Shown here one piece after another: positions 1 through 9,690 of a stretch of 64,000 nucleotides of DNA. Source of the stretch: Streptococcus suis (GTDB lineage: Bacteria; Bacillota; Bacilli; Lactobacillales; Streptococcaceae). The position numbers and the translations under genes are program-made. Below the pieces are notes generated by a model. That model saw only the letters and a list, made by a program, of their open reading frames with translations. It did no database searches and was not told the origin of the DNA. Position 1 is the first letter of the stretch, and each line of letters begins with the position of its first letter. The stretch is taken from positions 304,773 to 368,772 of the forward strand of contig JAKTNI010000001.1 of NCBI GenBank assembly GCA_029593505.1, written 5' to 3'.

Positions 1-1
1 A

Positions 2-94
2 TCAAGGGTAATCGGATTATGTCAAAAATTTCAACCTCGATTACTATATCAAGGAATAGCTGTATTGCGAAACTATTTTAATTCTAAATACTAA
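2..94 (+). CDS. possible C-terminal end of an unidentified protein (partial)
   Basis: An open frame enters from the left edge and runs 30 codons to a TAA at 92-94. The peptide ends in basic and aromatic residues (NYFNSKY). Nothing in it is diagnostic. In pneumococcus the gene next to regR belongs to hyaluronate/heparinase-type sugar use, so this may be the tail of such a gene, but that is positional inference only. Another forward frame is also open to position 81, so the reading frame itself is uncertain. Confidence 0.25.
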   Translation, partial: SRVIGLCQKFQPRLLYQGIAVLRNYFNSKY

Positions 95-439
95 TATCAG
101 TAGTTTTAGCTAAACATTTCTTGCTGTATGGTATCTATTTATACTTTTGGAATAGCAGGAAATTGTGTTAAGACCATTGTCTTAAGAAAAGTGACATGAT
201 AGAATGTTACTTTATCCATGACTTTATACAATCAAATGGTGATTGCATTAGAAATAGTTGCTGTATTTAGGTTTAGTTGAATTGTTGTACACTATAGAAA
301 CATAAGAAATATTCTTATTTAATATAGATAGAAAAGGGAGAAGATTATTCCTCTCCCTTATCTTGTTTGAATCATCTATTTATGGTGAATTATAATCCAA
401 TACATGATATACTTATATAAGCAAAGGAGGTGTTACTAA
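95..439. other. AT-rich intergenic region upstream of regR
   Basis: No convincing gene is present. A hairpin at about 333-360 (AAGGGAG paired with CTCCCTT across a 12-base loop) is followed by only a weak T-rich tail and could be a terminator. A strong ribosome site (AAAGGAGGTG, about 424-433) precedes the regR ATG at 440. No clear LacI-type operator palindrome was recognised. Confidence 0.4.
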
Positions 440-1441
440 ATGTCCGAGAAGTTGACGATCAAAGATATTGCAGAACTTGCTCAGACGTCAAAAACTACTG
501 TTTCTTTTTATTTGAATGGTAAGTATGAAAAAATGTCCAAAGAGACAAGAGAACGTATTAAACGTGTTATTCAGGAAACAAATTATAAACCCAGTGTTGT
601 TGCTAGAAGTTTAAATTCTAAAAATACAAAGCTATTAGGTGTTTTGATTGGTGATATTACCAATGCTTTTTCAAACCAGATTGTCAAAGGAATTGAGAAT
701 ACCGCTCACAAAAAAGGCTATCAGGTCATTATTGGTAACAGTAATTATGAACAAGATAGTGAAGATAGATATATCGAAAGTATGCTTATGTTAGGAGTAG
801 ATGGTTTTATTATTCAACCAACCGCAAATTTCAGAAAATACTCACGAATTATTGAAGAAAAAAAGAAGCATATGGTTTTTTTTGACAGTCAATTGTATGA
901 GCATCGAACGAGCTGGATTAAGACGAATAATTATGATGCAGTCTATGATACAACACAGGTTTGTATTCAAAAAGGATATAAAAACTTTATACTCATTACC
1001 GCAGATACTAGTCGTCTTAGTACACGAATTGAACGTGCAACAGGTTTTATTGATGCATTATCGGATGCAAATCAGACCTATACAGATCTTATTATTTCAG
1101 ATGAGGGATCCGATATAGAAGAAATAAAAACTTTTTTAACCTCTTCGGTTGATATCAATGAAAAAACATTGGTTTTTGTGCCAAACTGTTGGGCCTTGCC
1201 ACTTGTTTTTAATGCGATGAAAGAGTTGGAGTTTCCAATTCCGCAAGTTGGCATACTTGGTTTTGACAATACGGAATGGACCAACTTTTCATCACCCACA
1301 GTTACAACTATTGTACAGCCAGCCTTTGAAGAAGGGGTGCAAGCTACCAAGATGTTGATTGATCAGATTGAAGGAACGAACAAAGAAGAAAAACAACAAG
1401 TGTTAGACTGTACAGTACATTGGAAAGAGTCAATTTTATAG
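440..1441 (+). CDS. regR: LacI-family transcriptional regulator, RegR-like
   Basis: This 333-residue protein has the standard LacI/GalR layout. An N-terminal helix-turn-helix with hinge helix covers about residues 5-60 (TIKDIAELAQTSKTTVSFYL), followed by a periplasmic-binding-protein-like sensor domain from about residue 63. It strongly resembles, from memory, the streptococcal RegR proteins that repress hyaluronate lyase and unsaturated-uronate utilisation genes. The ATG at 440 follows a strong AGGAGG-type site. The hyaluronate genes themselves are not in this window and would have to lie to the left. The family assignment is secure; the RegR identity is by resemblance. A terminator hairpin follows at 1567. 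Confidence 0.82.
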   Translation: MSEKLTIKDIAELAQTSKTTVSFYLNGKYEKMSKETRERIKRVIQETNYKPSVVARSLNSKNTKLLGVLIGDITNAFSNQIVKGIENTAHKKGYQVIIGNSNYEQDSEDRYIESMLMLGVDGFIIQPTANFRKYSRIIEEKKKHMVFFDSQLYEHRTSWIKTNNYDAVYDTTQVCIQKGYKNFILITADTSRLSTRIERATGFIDALSDANQTYTDLIISDEGSDIEEIKTFLTSSVDINEKTLVFVPNCWALPLVFNAMKELEFPIPQVGILGFDNTEWTNFSSPTVTTIVQPAFEEGVQATKMLIDQIEGTNKEEKQQVLDCTVHWKESIL

Positions 1442-1566
1442 CAATATTTATGAAATTAAGATATTTTTTTATCAGCTACACTTATTAGATTTAGTTAAAT
1501 GTTTTGATGCTACTTGAAAAGATATGGTCAAATTTTTTGAAAAATATTTTGACTTAGTACTATGAA

Positions 1567-1603
1567 AAAATCCGCTGTCAGATTTTAACTGATAGCGGAT
1601 TTA
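1567..1603 (+). terminator. intrinsic terminator after regR
   Basis: AAATCCGCT and TCAG pair with CTGA and AGCGGATTT around a short loop, giving a stem of about 13 bp with a small bulge. The T-tail is short (TTTAATTATAT). It lies about 125 bp after the regR stop and could work in both directions. Confidence 0.6.
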
Positions 1604-1689
1604 ATTATATAAATTTAATAAAAATGAATAATTAATACAGTTTTTATTTTCAAGTACACATGCTGGTTGATAGGAGTAAATTCTGAGTC

Positions 1690-2250
1690 AAAACCACTCG
1701 TAAAAAAGGGTGGCTTGTAAACCGTTTATAAGCCGTTAGTCTCCAGCGGCGTCTAAAGACGTTCACTGAACTTCGTTCAGGTTATGCTTCTATTACTTGA
1801 CTTTTGCTCGTAACAATGGACTTTTATCTTGTTCTAAAATTACCATCTGAAAATAGTTCTTCATACTCTTGACACTCAACTTATCAAGTGCTATGTCATC
1901 CTTCTCTTGATCACGAATGTCAGTTTTCTCGTTCAATCCAACTGTACTGGCGTAATAACCCCTCGCACAAAACTTACGATCTCCGTATTTGTATTTTAAA
2001 TTGCCATGTTTATCGAAAATCATAAGCTAACTTTTCCTTTTTAGATATCCGATGAGATCAGAAATCGCAAGTTTTGGGGAAATTAGTACAAGCATGTGAA
2101 CATGGTCTGACATCATATGTCCCACAATTATCTCCACACCTTTATACTTGCAGATGTGTCGGAAAAGTTCAATAAGGTCTTGTCTTACTTTGTAGTAAAT
2201 GGAAGCTATATGCCTTGTTAGTCACCAGCATAGTTGGTGGTTTTCTTGTT
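1690..2250 (-). mobile_element. remnant of an IS200/IS605-family insertion sequence
   Basis: A decayed IS200-type transposase lies on the minus strand, flanked by the hairpin-rich DNA typical of this family. On the right (about 2222-2240) CACCA pairs with TGGTG. On the left (about 1748-1785) CGTCT/AGACG and CTGAAC/GTTCAG form two small hairpins. IS200/IS605 elements use subterminal hairpins and make no target duplication, so exact ends cannot be fixed by eye. The element sits directly against the stop codon of the zinc peptidase gene. Confidence 0.7.
1793..2218 (-). pseudogene. tnpA: IS200-like transposase TnpA, inactivated
   Basis: Read on the minus strand this gives the core of an IS200 Y1 transposase, including the HUH metal motif (HVHML) and the conserved MIFDKHGNLKYKYG block. 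At least four defects are visible. The first ~30 family residues are missing. An in-frame TAG at 2027-2029 interrupts the segment between KRKS and LMIF. The segment that normally holds the catalytic tyrosine (pattern LNEKT-xxxYIxxQ) is shortened to LNEKTDIRDQ, with no tyrosine. A one-base deletion shifts the frame near VKEYEE, so the expected stop at 1824-1826 is bypassed. The comparison is to the remembered family consensus. Confidence 0.78.
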
Positions 2251-2255
2251 TTTCT

Positions 2256-3164
2256 CTATGGATTGTCAATTGAGAATGTGTCTGCATGAACTAAGTCACC
2301 ATAAGTATATCCACGATTAAACCATCGTTTACGTTGTTCGGATGTTCCGTGAGTAAAACTATCAGAAATCGTTCGACCATAAGCTTCTTGTTGCAAGGTA
2401 TCATCACCGACAGCGTGAGCAGCAGTCATTGCTTCATCAATATCTCCTTCATCCAAGATGCCTTGTCCATCAACATACTTTGCCCAAGCCCCTGCATAGT
2501 AGTCTGCTTGAAGCTCCAGCCGCACGTTAAGGGCGTTGCCTTCTTTATCTGATAATTGCGCACGTTTTTTATGATAAGCTCCGAGAATTTCCAATTCATT
2601 TTGAACATGATGTCCGACTTCATGAGCAATTACATAAGCCATAGCAAAGTCTCCGGATGCCTTGTATCGACTGGATAATTCTTGATAAAAAGAAAGATCG
2701 ATATAGATTTTTTGATCCGCTGAACAGTAGAACGGACCAGCTTGAGATGATCCCGTACCGCAACCAGTTGTTACTTGATCAGTATAAAAAACTAATGTTG
2801 GAGCATGGTAAGTAAGACCATTTTTCTTAAATTCCTGTGTCCAAAAATCTTCAGTACTTGCTAACACCTTACTCATGAAGTTCGCATCTTCATCAGATAG
2901 ATTGGTTCCAGCAGTCGTTACTTGAGTAGATTGGTAAGGATTGCTCGTAGTTGATGGAGACAGTAGACCTCCTAGGTTAGACATGCCTCCAAAAGCAAAT
3001 AATAATACGACGACAATGAGTTTCCCTTTCCATCCTAGTCGAGAAAAGAGTAATCCCAATAAGAGATTGCTTCCCGAGAATTGACCTGAATAAGAGCTTC
3101 TAGTGCTAGATTGTCCTCTGCGATCTTCTATATTGGAACTCTTTCGTAAATCATCTATTTTCAT
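2256..3164 (-). CDS. membrane-anchored neutral zinc metallopeptidase (YpfJ/KPN_02809 family)
   Basis: The protein has 302 residues. After a polar N-terminus there is one membrane segment at about residues 48-66, then an extracytoplasmic domain with the zinc motif HEVGHHVQ (about 181-188) and a downstream ELQADYYAG that probably supplies the third ligand. This matches the family of putative neutral zinc metallopeptidases, whose substrates are unknown. The ATG at 3162-3164 is chosen because AAGGAG lies six bases upstream; a TTG two codons earlier is too close to it. The gene ends against the IS200 remnant, so its last residues may be altered. It is divergent from xseA. Confidence 0.85.
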   Translation of the reverse strand: MKIDDLRKSSNIEDRRGQSSTRSSYSGQFSGSNLLLGLLFSRLGWKGKLIVVVLLFAFGGMSNLGGLLSPSTTSNPYQSTQVTTAGTNLSDEDANFMSKVLASTEDFWTQEFKKNGLTYHAPTLVFYTDQVTTGCGTGSSQAGPFYCSADQKIYIDLSFYQELSSRYKASGDFAMAYVIAHEVGHHVQNELEILGAYHKKRAQLSDKEGNALNVRLELQADYYAGAWAKYVDGQGILDEGDIDEAMTAAHAVGDDTLQQEAYGRTISDSFTHGTSEQRKRWFNRGYTYGDLVHADTFSIDNP

Positions 3165-3273
3165 AACCAACTCCTTTATTACGATTTATTTTTATTATAT
3201 AGTAAAGTACGAAAAAAATAAATAAAAGTTCTTGTCATCCATGACGTTTATTTCGGTATGACTGTATAAAATT

Positions 3274-3282
3274 TGGTATAAT
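3274..3282 (+). promoter_or_regulatory. extended -10 promoter of the xseA operon
   Basis: TGGTATAAT, a perfect extended -10, lies about 30 bp before the xseA ATG at 3312. No good -35 is seen 17 bp upstream, which is usual for TGn promoters. It would drive the six-gene run ending at recN. Confidence 0.6.
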
Positions 3283-3311
3283 GGGTGAGTGATAGTATGG
3301 AAGGAGTGGGC

Positions 3312-4655
3312 ATGGTTGAGTATTTATCTGTTAGTCATCTAACCAAATATTTGAAATTAAAATTTGATCGAGATCCGTATCTAGAAAAAGTCTATTTGAC
3401 AGGACAGGTATCCAATTTTCGTAAGAGACCTACTCATCAATATTTTTCGTTAAAGGATGAACAAGCAGTCATTCAAGCGACAATGTGGTCTGGCATCTAT
3501 AAAAAACTGGGATTTGAGTTAGAAGAGGGGATGAAGATTAATGTTGTTGGTCGTGTTCAACTGTATGAGCCCAGTGGTTCCTATTCTATAGTGATTGAAA
3601 AAGCTGAGCCAGATGGAATTGGTGCTTTAGCCATTCAATTTGAACAGTTGAAACGATCTTTGGCAACAGAAGGTTTATTTAAACCAGAACACAAACAAAC
3701 CTTACCACATTTTGTTCGGAAAATAGGTGTTATTACTAGTCCAAGTGGAGCTGTTATCCAAGATATTATTACAACTGTTAGCCGTCGCTTTCCGGGAGTG
3801 GATATTATTCTCTATCCAACGAAGGTTCAAGGCGAAGGCGCTGCACAAGAAATTGCAGCCAATATTCAAAAAGCCAATCTTAGAGAAGATTTGGATGTAT
3901 TAATTGTTGGACGAGGCGGAGGGTCCATAGAGGATTTATGGGCTTTTAATGAAGAAATCGTTGTACGTGCAATATTTGAGTCGCGAGTTCCTATTATTTC
4001 TAGCGTGGGGCATGAGACGGATACCACGCTTGCTGATTTTGTAGCAGATAAACGAGCAGCAACTCCTACTGCAGCAGCAGAATTAGCGACTCCCATTAGT
4101 AAAGCAGATCTATTGGGGCAGTTGAGCCAGCAGGAAAATAGAGCCTATCAAGCGATGAGCAACCGAATCAAATTTTGTAGAAGCCAGTTAGATAAGATTT
4201 GCCAGTCGGTAATATTTCGTCAACCAGAAAGGCTATACGACGGTTATCTACAAAAATTAGACCGTCTTACTAGCCAATTTCAGACTCGTATGAAAGAAAT
4301 ATATCATCAGAAACAGCAAACAAGGGTGTTATTGAATCAGCGTTTACAGAGCATTCCCTTGCAGCAACGAGTTGGTAATTATCAAGAAAACGTTTATCAA
4401 CAAAAGCGCTTGTTAAAGAGTAATATCGCAAATATTTATGACAATAAAATGGCACAAGCTGACAAACAAATAGAAGCCTTAGCCATGCTAGATACCAGTA
4501 GGATTATAGCGCGTGGATATGCTATGATTCATCAACATCATCAAGTTATTGACAGTGTTGAAAAAATTGATAGAAATGAACATGTGACGATTCAGATGAA
4601 AGATGGTCAAGTAGATGTGGAGGTAAAACATGTCCAAAAAAGTGAAAACATTTGA
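3312..4655 (+). CDS. xseA: exodeoxyribonuclease VII large subunit
   Basis: This is the catalytic large subunit of ExoVII, which with several XseB chains degrades single-stranded DNA from both ends. The 447-residue protein starts [15 protein letters not shown]. It has an N-terminal OB-fold ([10 protein letters not shown] to about residue 105), then the catalytic domain with [14 protein letters not shown], the glycine-rich [14 protein letters not shown] and [25 protein letters not shown], followed by a long helical coiled-coil part. The ATG at 3312 is preferred because AAGGAG at 3301-3306 sits five bases upstream; a GTG nine codons earlier lacks such a site. It overlaps xseB by 26 bases. Confidence 0.97.
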   Translation: MVEYLSVSHLTKYLKLKFDRDPYLEKVYLTGQVSNFRKRPTHQYFSLKDEQAVIQATMWSGIYKKLGFELEEGMKINVVGRVQLYEPSGSYSIVIEKAEPDGIGALAIQFEQLKRSLATEGLFKPEHKQTLPHFVRKIGVITSPSGAVIQDIITTVSRRFPGVDIILYPTKVQGEGAAQEIAANIQKANLREDLDVLIVGRGGGSIEDLWAFNEEIVVRAIFESRVPIISSVGHETDTTLADFVADKRAATPTAAAELATPISKADLLGQLSQQENRAYQAMSNRIKFCRSQLDKICQSVIFRQPERLYDGYLQKLDRLTSQFQTRMKEIYHQKQQTRVLLNQRLQSIPLQQRVGNYQENVYQQKRLLKSNIANIYDNKMAQADKQIEALAMLDTSRIIARGYAMIHQHHQVIDSVEKIDRNEHVTIQMKDGQVDVEVKHVQKSENI

Positions 4656-4848
4656 AGAAAATTTAGCTGAATTAGAGGAAATTGTAACAAAATTGGAGCA
4701 AGGAGATGTAGCATTAGAAGAAGCTCTGACAGAGTTTCAAAAAGGCATGATACTCTCTAAAGAATTGCAAAAAACGCTCACAGAAGCGGAAAAAACATTG
4801 GTGAAAGTCATGCAAGCAGATGGTAGTGAAACGGAGATGCATCCATGA
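4630..4848 (+). CDS. xseB: exodeoxyribonuclease VII small subunit
   Basis: This 72-residue, highly charged helical protein has the XseB signature ([26 protein letters not shown]). It forms coiled coils on the XseA stalk and is needed for ExoVII activity. The ATG follows a GGAGG inside the xseA 3' end, so translation is probably coupled. Its stop overlaps the ispA start by four bases (ATGA). The length is normal for the family. Confidence 0.96.
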   Translation: MSKKVKTFEENLAELEEIVTKLEQGDVALEEALTEFQKGMILSKELQKTLTEAEKTLVKVMQADGSETEMHP

Positions 4849-5717
4849 TACAACTGGAAATGATTGATCAAGCTATTGTTCAATTTTACAAGGAAAATCG
4901 CCCATCTATTTCAGATGAGTTGGTTGAAGCGATTCTTTATTCAGTTCAAGGGGGAGGAAAACGTATTAGACCTTTATTGCTATTACAGGTAGTAGAAGGG
5001 TTTGGCAGAGAGTTGTCGGTGGCGCATTATCAGATTGCTGCTGCTTTGGAGATGATTCATACAGGGAGTTTGATTCACGATGACCTTCCAGCTATGGATA
5101 ATGATGATTATCGTCGTGGTCGTTTGACTAACCATAAGCGTTTTGATGAGGCGACAGCTATATTAGCAGGAGATAGTTTATTTTTAGATGCGTTTGGTTT
5201 ATTAGCTACTGCTGATTTACAAAGTCAGGTGAGTATAGAGTTGGTTCAACTCCTTTCTTTATCTTCAGGTACGTTTGGTATGGTCGGTGGACAGATGCTG
5301 GATATGAAGGGAGAACACCAAGAGTTAGCATTGTTAGACTTGGTAAAAATTCATGAAAATAAGACAGGTCGTCTGTTGACTTATCCATTTTATGCTGCAG
5401 GAATTATTACAGAACAACCGTATTCTGTACTCAAGATATTGGAGCAAGTTGGGATGTTAGTTGGGCACGCTTTTCAAGTACGAGATGATATTTTAGATGT
5501 GACAGCAACATTTGAAGAATTGGGGAAAACTCCTCAAAAGGATGTCGTATCTCAAAAAGCTACATATCCTCATGTATTGGGTTTGGAACAGTCTAAATAT
5601 GTGTTGAATGACTCACTTGATAAAGCGGTAGCAATGATAAAAGAATTAGAAGAGAAGCATTCCTTTAATGGAGAGCAGTTATACAATATGATAGAAAGTT
5701 TGCGAATCAGTGACTAA
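4845..5717 (+). CDS. ispA: polyprenyl (farnesyl/geranyl) diphosphate synthase
   Basis: This short-chain trans-isoprenyl diphosphate synthase condenses IPP with allylic diphosphates to give farnesyl diphosphate, a precursor of undecaprenyl carriers. In its 290 residues the first aspartate-rich motif is DDLPAMDND (79-87) and the second is DDILD (about 214-218). GGGKRIRP and the KTG of the DPP-binding region are also present. It depends on isopentenyl diphosphate from the mevalonate pathway, whose early genes lie at 13-16.7 kb. It overlaps xseB by four bases and tlyA by eight. Confidence 0.95.
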   Translation: MIQLEMIDQAIVQFYKENRPSISDELVEAILYSVQGGGKRIRPLLLLQVVEGFGRELSVAHYQIAAALEMIHTGSLIHDDLPAMDNDDYRRGRLTNHKRFDEATAILAGDSLFLDAFGLLATADLQSQVSIELVQLLSLSSGTFGMVGGQMLDMKGEHQELALLDLVKIHENKTGRLLTYPFYAAGIITEQPYSVLKILEQVGMLVGHAFQVRDDILDVTATFEELGKTPQKDVVSQKATYPHVLGLEQSKYVLNDSLDKAVAMIKELEEKHSFNGEQLYNMIESLRISD

Positions 5718-6531
5718 AGAAAGAGTAGATGTACTAGCTTTTAAGCAAGGTCTGTTTGAAACACGGGAACAAGCTAAACGTGGTGTCATGGCTGGATTGG
5801 TTGTTTCTGTGCTAAATGGTGAACGCTATGATAAGCCTGGTGAGAAAATTGATGAAAACACAGAGCTAAAACTAAAAGGTGAGAAATTGAAATATGTGAG
5901 TCGTGGTGGCCTAAAGCTAGAAAAAGCTTTACATGTTTTTGGTATATCAGTTGAAGGACAAATAACGCTCGATATAGGTGCCTCTACTGGAGGTTTTACA
6001 GATGTTATGCTCCAATCTGGAGCTAGTCAAGTTTATGCCGTTGATGTCGGAACAAATCAGTTAGCTTGGAAACTTCGTCAGGATGAGCGTGTGATTAGTA
6101 TGGAACAGTATAATTTCCGCTATGCTGATAGAGCAGACTTTTTTAATGGTCAGCCAAGTTTTGCCTCTATTGATGTTAGTTTCATCTCTCTCAGTTTGAT
6201 CTTTCCTTCCCTTCATAAAATATTAGCCAAAGATGGTCAGGTCGTTGCATTGGTGAAACCACAGTTTGAGGCAGGTAGAGAGCAAATCGGAAAAAATGGA
6301 ATTGTAAAAGATAGAGCAGTGCATATTAGAGTATTAGAAGAAGTAACAGCCATAGCTATAGAAAGTGGGTTTTCTGTTAAAAATCTTACATTTTCACCAG
6401 TTCAAGGAGGACAAGGGAATATTGAATTTTTAGCTCATTTAGAAAAATCTGATCTGCCAAGCCAAGTTGATAAACACAAGATTATAACGGTGGTCCATCA
6501 AGCACATGAGGAATTTAAAAAAGATGAATAA
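5710..6531 (+). CDS. tlyA: TlyA-family rRNA 2'-O-methyltransferase
   Basis: The 273-residue protein has an N-terminal S4 RNA-binding domain (about residues 3-62, with VDVLAFKQGLFETREQAKRGVMAGLV) joined to an FtsJ/RrmJ-like SAM methyltransferase. The SAM loop is LDIGASTGGFTD (88-99), and the domain continues through ASIDVSFISL and VALVKPQFEAG. Members 2'-O-methylate cytidines in rRNA and were formerly called hemolysin A. The start is a GTG at 5710 inside the end of ispA. The end overlaps argR by eight bases. Confidence 0.92.
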   Translation: MTKERVDVLAFKQGLFETREQAKRGVMAGLVVSVLNGERYDKPGEKIDENTELKLKGEKLKYVSRGGLKLEKALHVFGISVEGQITLDIGASTGGFTDVMLQSGASQVYAVDVGTNQLAWKLRQDERVISMEQYNFRYADRADFFNGQPSFASIDVSFISLSLIFPSLHKILAKDGQVVALVKPQFEAGREQIGKNGIVKDRAVHIRVLEEVTAIAIESGFSVKNLTFSPVQGGQGNIEFLAHLEKSDLPSQVDKHKIITVVHQAHEEFKKDE

Positions 6532-6949
6532 ACGAGAACGCTTAGAAATCATAAAAGATCTAGTTGTACGCTTTCCGATAGATACTCAAGAAGAAATTGT
6601 GGAACGCTTAGAAAATATAGGAATTCCTGCAACACAAGCAACAGTTTCTCGCGATATTAAGGAGTTAGGGATTATCAAAATTCCATCTGCGGATAAAGGG
6701 TATATTTATGGATTGCCCAAAAGTGAGGCAGTTCAAACGATAGCGCACCATATTCTAGAACTGTCTATTATGGATAAAATGATGAATCTTCACCTAGTTC
6801 CCGGCAGTTCAACTGTTGTAAAACGTCAGATTTGGGAGCAATTTAAAGAAGATATCTTTTCAATCATAGCAGATGATGATAGTGTCTTAATCATTCTTAG
6901 AGATGAAACGAGTATCTCAAAAATTGAACAGACCATTAGAGGGTGGTAG
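6524..6949 (+). CDS. argR: ArgR/AhrC-family regulator with a divergent arginine pocket
   Basis: The 141-residue protein has an N-terminal winged helix (RLEIIKDLVVRFPIDTQEEIVERL to ATVSRDIKELG) and a C-terminal oligomerisation/effector domain. The family senses L-arginine and controls arginine genes. The pocket motif, usually GT-x-x-GDDT, reads SIIADDDS here. The glutamine after the preceding PG turn is replaced (PGSSTVV). Two aspartates remain. Streptococci carry several ArgR paralogues, and the copy beside recN is often divergent. The start is the ATG at 6524 giving MNKRERLE, overlapping the tlyA stop. Confidence 0.88.
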   Translation: MNKRERLEIIKDLVVRFPIDTQEEIVERLENIGIPATQATVSRDIKELGIIKIPSADKGYIYGLPKSEAVQTIAHHILELSIMDKMMNLHLVPGSSTVVKRQIWEQFKEDIFSIIADDDSVLIILRDETSISKIEQTIRGW

Positions 6950-6951
6950 CT

Positions 6952-8613
6952 ATGTTACTAGAAATATCCATAAAAAACTTTGCCATCATTGAGCAAGTGA
7001 GGCTCAATTTTGAACATGGAATGACGATTTTATCTGGTGAAACGGGAGCAGGGAAATCAATTATTATTGATGCCATGAATTTGATGTTGGGAGCGCGAGC
7101 AACGACCGATGTTATTCGTAATGGAGCTTTAAAAGCTGAAATTGAAGGTCTGTTTTCCGTTGAAAAAAGTAGAGTGGTATCTCAAATCTTAGAGGAGCAA
7201 GGAATTGAACAGACTGATGAGTTGATTATCCGTCGAGAAATCTTACAAAACGGTCGTTCTATCAGTCGAGTAAATGGTCAGATGGTTAATCTGTCTGTAT
7301 TGAAAGAAATTGGACAACATTTGGTTGATATTCATGGTCAACATGACCAAGAAGAATTGATGAAGTCGCAACACCATATTCAACTCTTAGATAGTTTTGG
7401 AGATGAGGCATTTTGGGAGCTAAAAGAGCGCTACCATGCAGTGTTTGATAGGTATCGTGATTTGCGTAAGCGCGTATTGGAAAAGCAGAAAACTGAGCAA
7501 GAGCATAAGGCTCGTATTGAAATGCTAGAGTATCAGTTATCGGAGATAGAAGCTGCCGAACTGCAGTACGGTGAAGAACAAAAATTACATCAAGAGAGAG
7601 AAAAATTACTAAACCATAAAAGAATTGCTGATACGCTTAGCACAGCTTACTTGCTGTTAGATAATGATGACGTTTCTAGTTTGAATAATATTCGTTCAGC
7701 CATGGGAGAGTTGCAGAGTATAGAAGAATTTGATGCAACGTATGCATCGCTGTCAAGCAGTTTAACAGAAGTTTACTATGTTATAGAGGACATCACTAGA
7801 CAGTTGAGTGATGTCGTAGATGAGTTGGAATTTGATCATCATCGTCTCTCTTATCTTGATAATCGTTTGGATTTGCTCAATACTATGACTAAAAAATATG
7901 GCGGAACAGTTGATGATGTTCTAAATTATTTTGAAAAAATTACCGAAGAATATAATCATTTAACAGGGAATAATATATCCGGAGATGATTTACAATCTCA
8001 GCTCAAAGAATTGGAACAATCGCTGGTTGACTTGGCTAATCAGTTAAGCAAGTCTCGTCATGATTTAGCAATTATTTTGGAAGATACGATTCGTCAAGAA
8101 TTACAGGATCTCTATATGGAGAAGGCGAGATTTCAGGTACGATTTACACAAGGAAAATTCAATCGTCAAGGAAATGAAACTGTTGAATTTTATATTGCAG
8201 CCAATCCTGGAGAAGAAGTTAAACCGCTAGTAAAGGTGGCTTCTGGTGGTGAATTATCTCGGTTGATGTTGGCTATTAAATCTGCCTTTACCAGAAAGGA
8301 AGGTAAAACTTCCATCGTGTTTGATGAAGTGGATACAGGGGTTTCTGGTCGTGTAGCACAAGCAATTGCACAAAAAATTTATAAAATTGGACAATATGGG
8401 CAGGTTTTAGCGATTTCTCACTTACCTCAGGTGATTGCGATTGCAGACTATCAATTCTTTATAGAGAAAGTGTCAGATGCACATACTACCGTTTCTCGTG
8501 TTCGTTTATTGACTAAAGAAGAGCGAATAGAAGAAATTGCCAAGATGTTAGCAGGAGATAAGATTACAGAAGCGGCCCGTATTCAAGCGAAAGAATTGGT
8601 GGAAAAAGGATAA
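6952..8613 (+). CDS. recN: DNA repair protein RecN
   Basis: RecN is an SMC-like ATPase that acts early in double-strand-break repair. The 553-residue protein has the Walker A motif GETGAGKS (29-36), a long central coiled coil (about 150-380), the signature VASGGELSRLMLA and Walker B SIVFDEVDTG near the C-terminus. The ATG at 6952 follows GAGGGTGG, two bases after the argR stop, so the two are co-transcribed. Placement next to argR is common in Firmicutes. Confidence 0.96.
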   Translation: MLLEISIKNFAIIEQVRLNFEHGMTILSGETGAGKSIIIDAMNLMLGARATTDVIRNGALKAEIEGLFSVEKSRVVSQILEEQGIEQTDELIIRREILQNGRSISRVNGQMVNLSVLKEIGQHLVDIHGQHDQEELMKSQHHIQLLDSFGDEAFWELKERYHAVFDRYRDLRKRVLEKQKTEQEHKARIEMLEYQLSEIEAAELQYGEEQKLHQEREKLLNHKRIADTLSTAYLLLDNDDVSSLNNIRSAMGELQSIEEFDATYASLSSSLTEVYYVIEDITRQLSDVVDELEFDHHRLSYLDNRLDLLNTMTKKYGGTVDDVLNYFEKITEEYNHLTGNNISGDDLQSQLKELEQSLVDLANQLSKSRHDLAIILEDTIRQELQDLYMEKARFQVRFTQGKFNRQGNETVEFYIAANPGEEVKPLVKVASGGELSRLMLAIKSAFTRKEGKTSIVFDEVDTGVSGRVAQAIAQKIYKIGQYGQVLAISHLPQVIAIADYQFFIEKVSDAHTTVSRVRLLTKEERIEEIAKMLAGDKITEAARIQAKELVEKG

Positions 8614-8663
8614 GTTAACATCTATCTGTTATGTTTAAGAATATTTATTTTTTTAGTAGAATT

Positions 8664-8672
8664 TGATATAAT
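8664..8672 (+). promoter_or_regulatory. extended -10 promoter of degV
   Basis: TGATATAAT (TGn plus a perfect TATAAT) lies between recN and the degV ATG at 8707. It suggests that degV is transcribed separately from the xseA-recN run. Confidence 0.55.
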
Positions 8673-8706
8673 GAGAAGTAAAATCGAAGAAAATGAAGGG
8701 GAAAAA

Positions 8707-9540
8707 ATGGCAAAGATTAAGATCGTTACAGATTCCAGTACAACCATAGAAACACATTTGATAGAAGACCTAGGGATAACAGTAGTTCCGCTATCGGTTA
8801 TGGTGGATGGAGTTGTTTATTCAGATACTGACTTAAAACAGGGCGAATTTTTGAATTTGATGCAACATTCAAAAAACTTACCTAAAACCAGTCAGCCACC
8901 TGTAGGGCTATTTGCCGAAACATTTAGTGAATTGGCTAAAGATGGTAGTCAGATCATTGCTATTTTATTATCTCATTCTTTATCAGGAACAGTTGAAGCG
9001 GCACGTCAGGGTGCGACTTTATCTGGTGCAGATGTTACTGTGATAGATTCGACCTTTACGGATCAGGCAGAAAAATTTCAGGTTGTAGAAGCTGCTCGCT
9101 TGGCACAAACTGGTGCAAGTAAAGAAGAAATTCTTGCAGCTATCGAAACAGTTAAAGAAAAGACGGAATTATATATCGGTGTATCCACTTTAGAAAATCT
9201 AGTTAAGGGTGGTCGCATTGGACGTGTTCAAGGTATGCTTAGCAGTTTACTTAATATTCGTGTCATTATGGAGATGAAGGATCATCAGCTTGCTCCGATT
9301 GTCAAAGGGAGAGGAAATAAGACTTTTAAAAAATGGTTACAGGAGTTTGCTATGAGTTTAGCGAGCAAAAATGTAGCTGAGATTGGTATTTCTTACTCAG
9401 GATCAGCTGATTTTGCTAATGAGATGAAAGCACAATTGCAACCTTATGTTTCAAAAGATATTTCTGTTTTAGAAACAGGTTCGATCATTCAAACTCATAC
9501 TGGACAGGATGCTTGGGCTATTCTGATTCGCTATGAGTAA
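8707..9540 (+). CDS. DegV-family fatty-acid-binding protein
   Basis: The 277-residue protein starts [15 protein letters not shown] and has the DegV two-domain fold with the fatty-acid headgroup motifs TDSS, KTSQPP and SHSLSGT. Proteins of this family (FakB) bind fatty acids for phosphorylation by FakA. No fakA gene is nearby, so which chain type it binds cannot be told. The ATG at 8707 follows AAGGGG; an upstream ATG at 8671 overlaps the -10 box and is rejected. Confidence 0.88.
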   Translation: MAKIKIVTDSSTTIETHLIEDLGITVVPLSVMVDGVVYSDTDLKQGEFLNLMQHSKNLPKTSQPPVGLFAETFSELAKDGSQIIAILLSHSLSGTVEAARQGATLSGADVTVIDSTFTDQAEKFQVVEAARLAQTGASKEEILAAIETVKEKTELYIGVSTLENLVKGGRIGRVQGMLSSLLNIRVIMEMKDHQLAPIVKGRGNKTFKKWLQEFAMSLASKNVAEIGISYSGSADFANEMKAQLQPYVSKDISVLETGSIIQTHTGQDAWAILIRYE

Positions 9541-9614
9541 TCAATAATATACAAGTTGTATTGCTTTGAGATTGAGTAATTGTTGAATATTGTAGAGAAA
9601 AAGACAGAAAAAAC

Positions 9615-9643
9615 TTGACCAAATACTTAAAATTCGGTATGAT
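9615..9643 (+). promoter_or_regulatory. promoter of the HU gene
   Basis: TTGACC at 9615-9620 and TATGAT at 9638-9643 are separated by exactly 17 bases. This is one of the best full -35/-10 promoters in the window, as expected for an abundant chromosomal protein. Confidence 0.65.
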
Positions 9644-9690
9644 TAAAGTAGTGAGTGATAGCTCAGAAAATTATTGGAGGATTTAGCACA

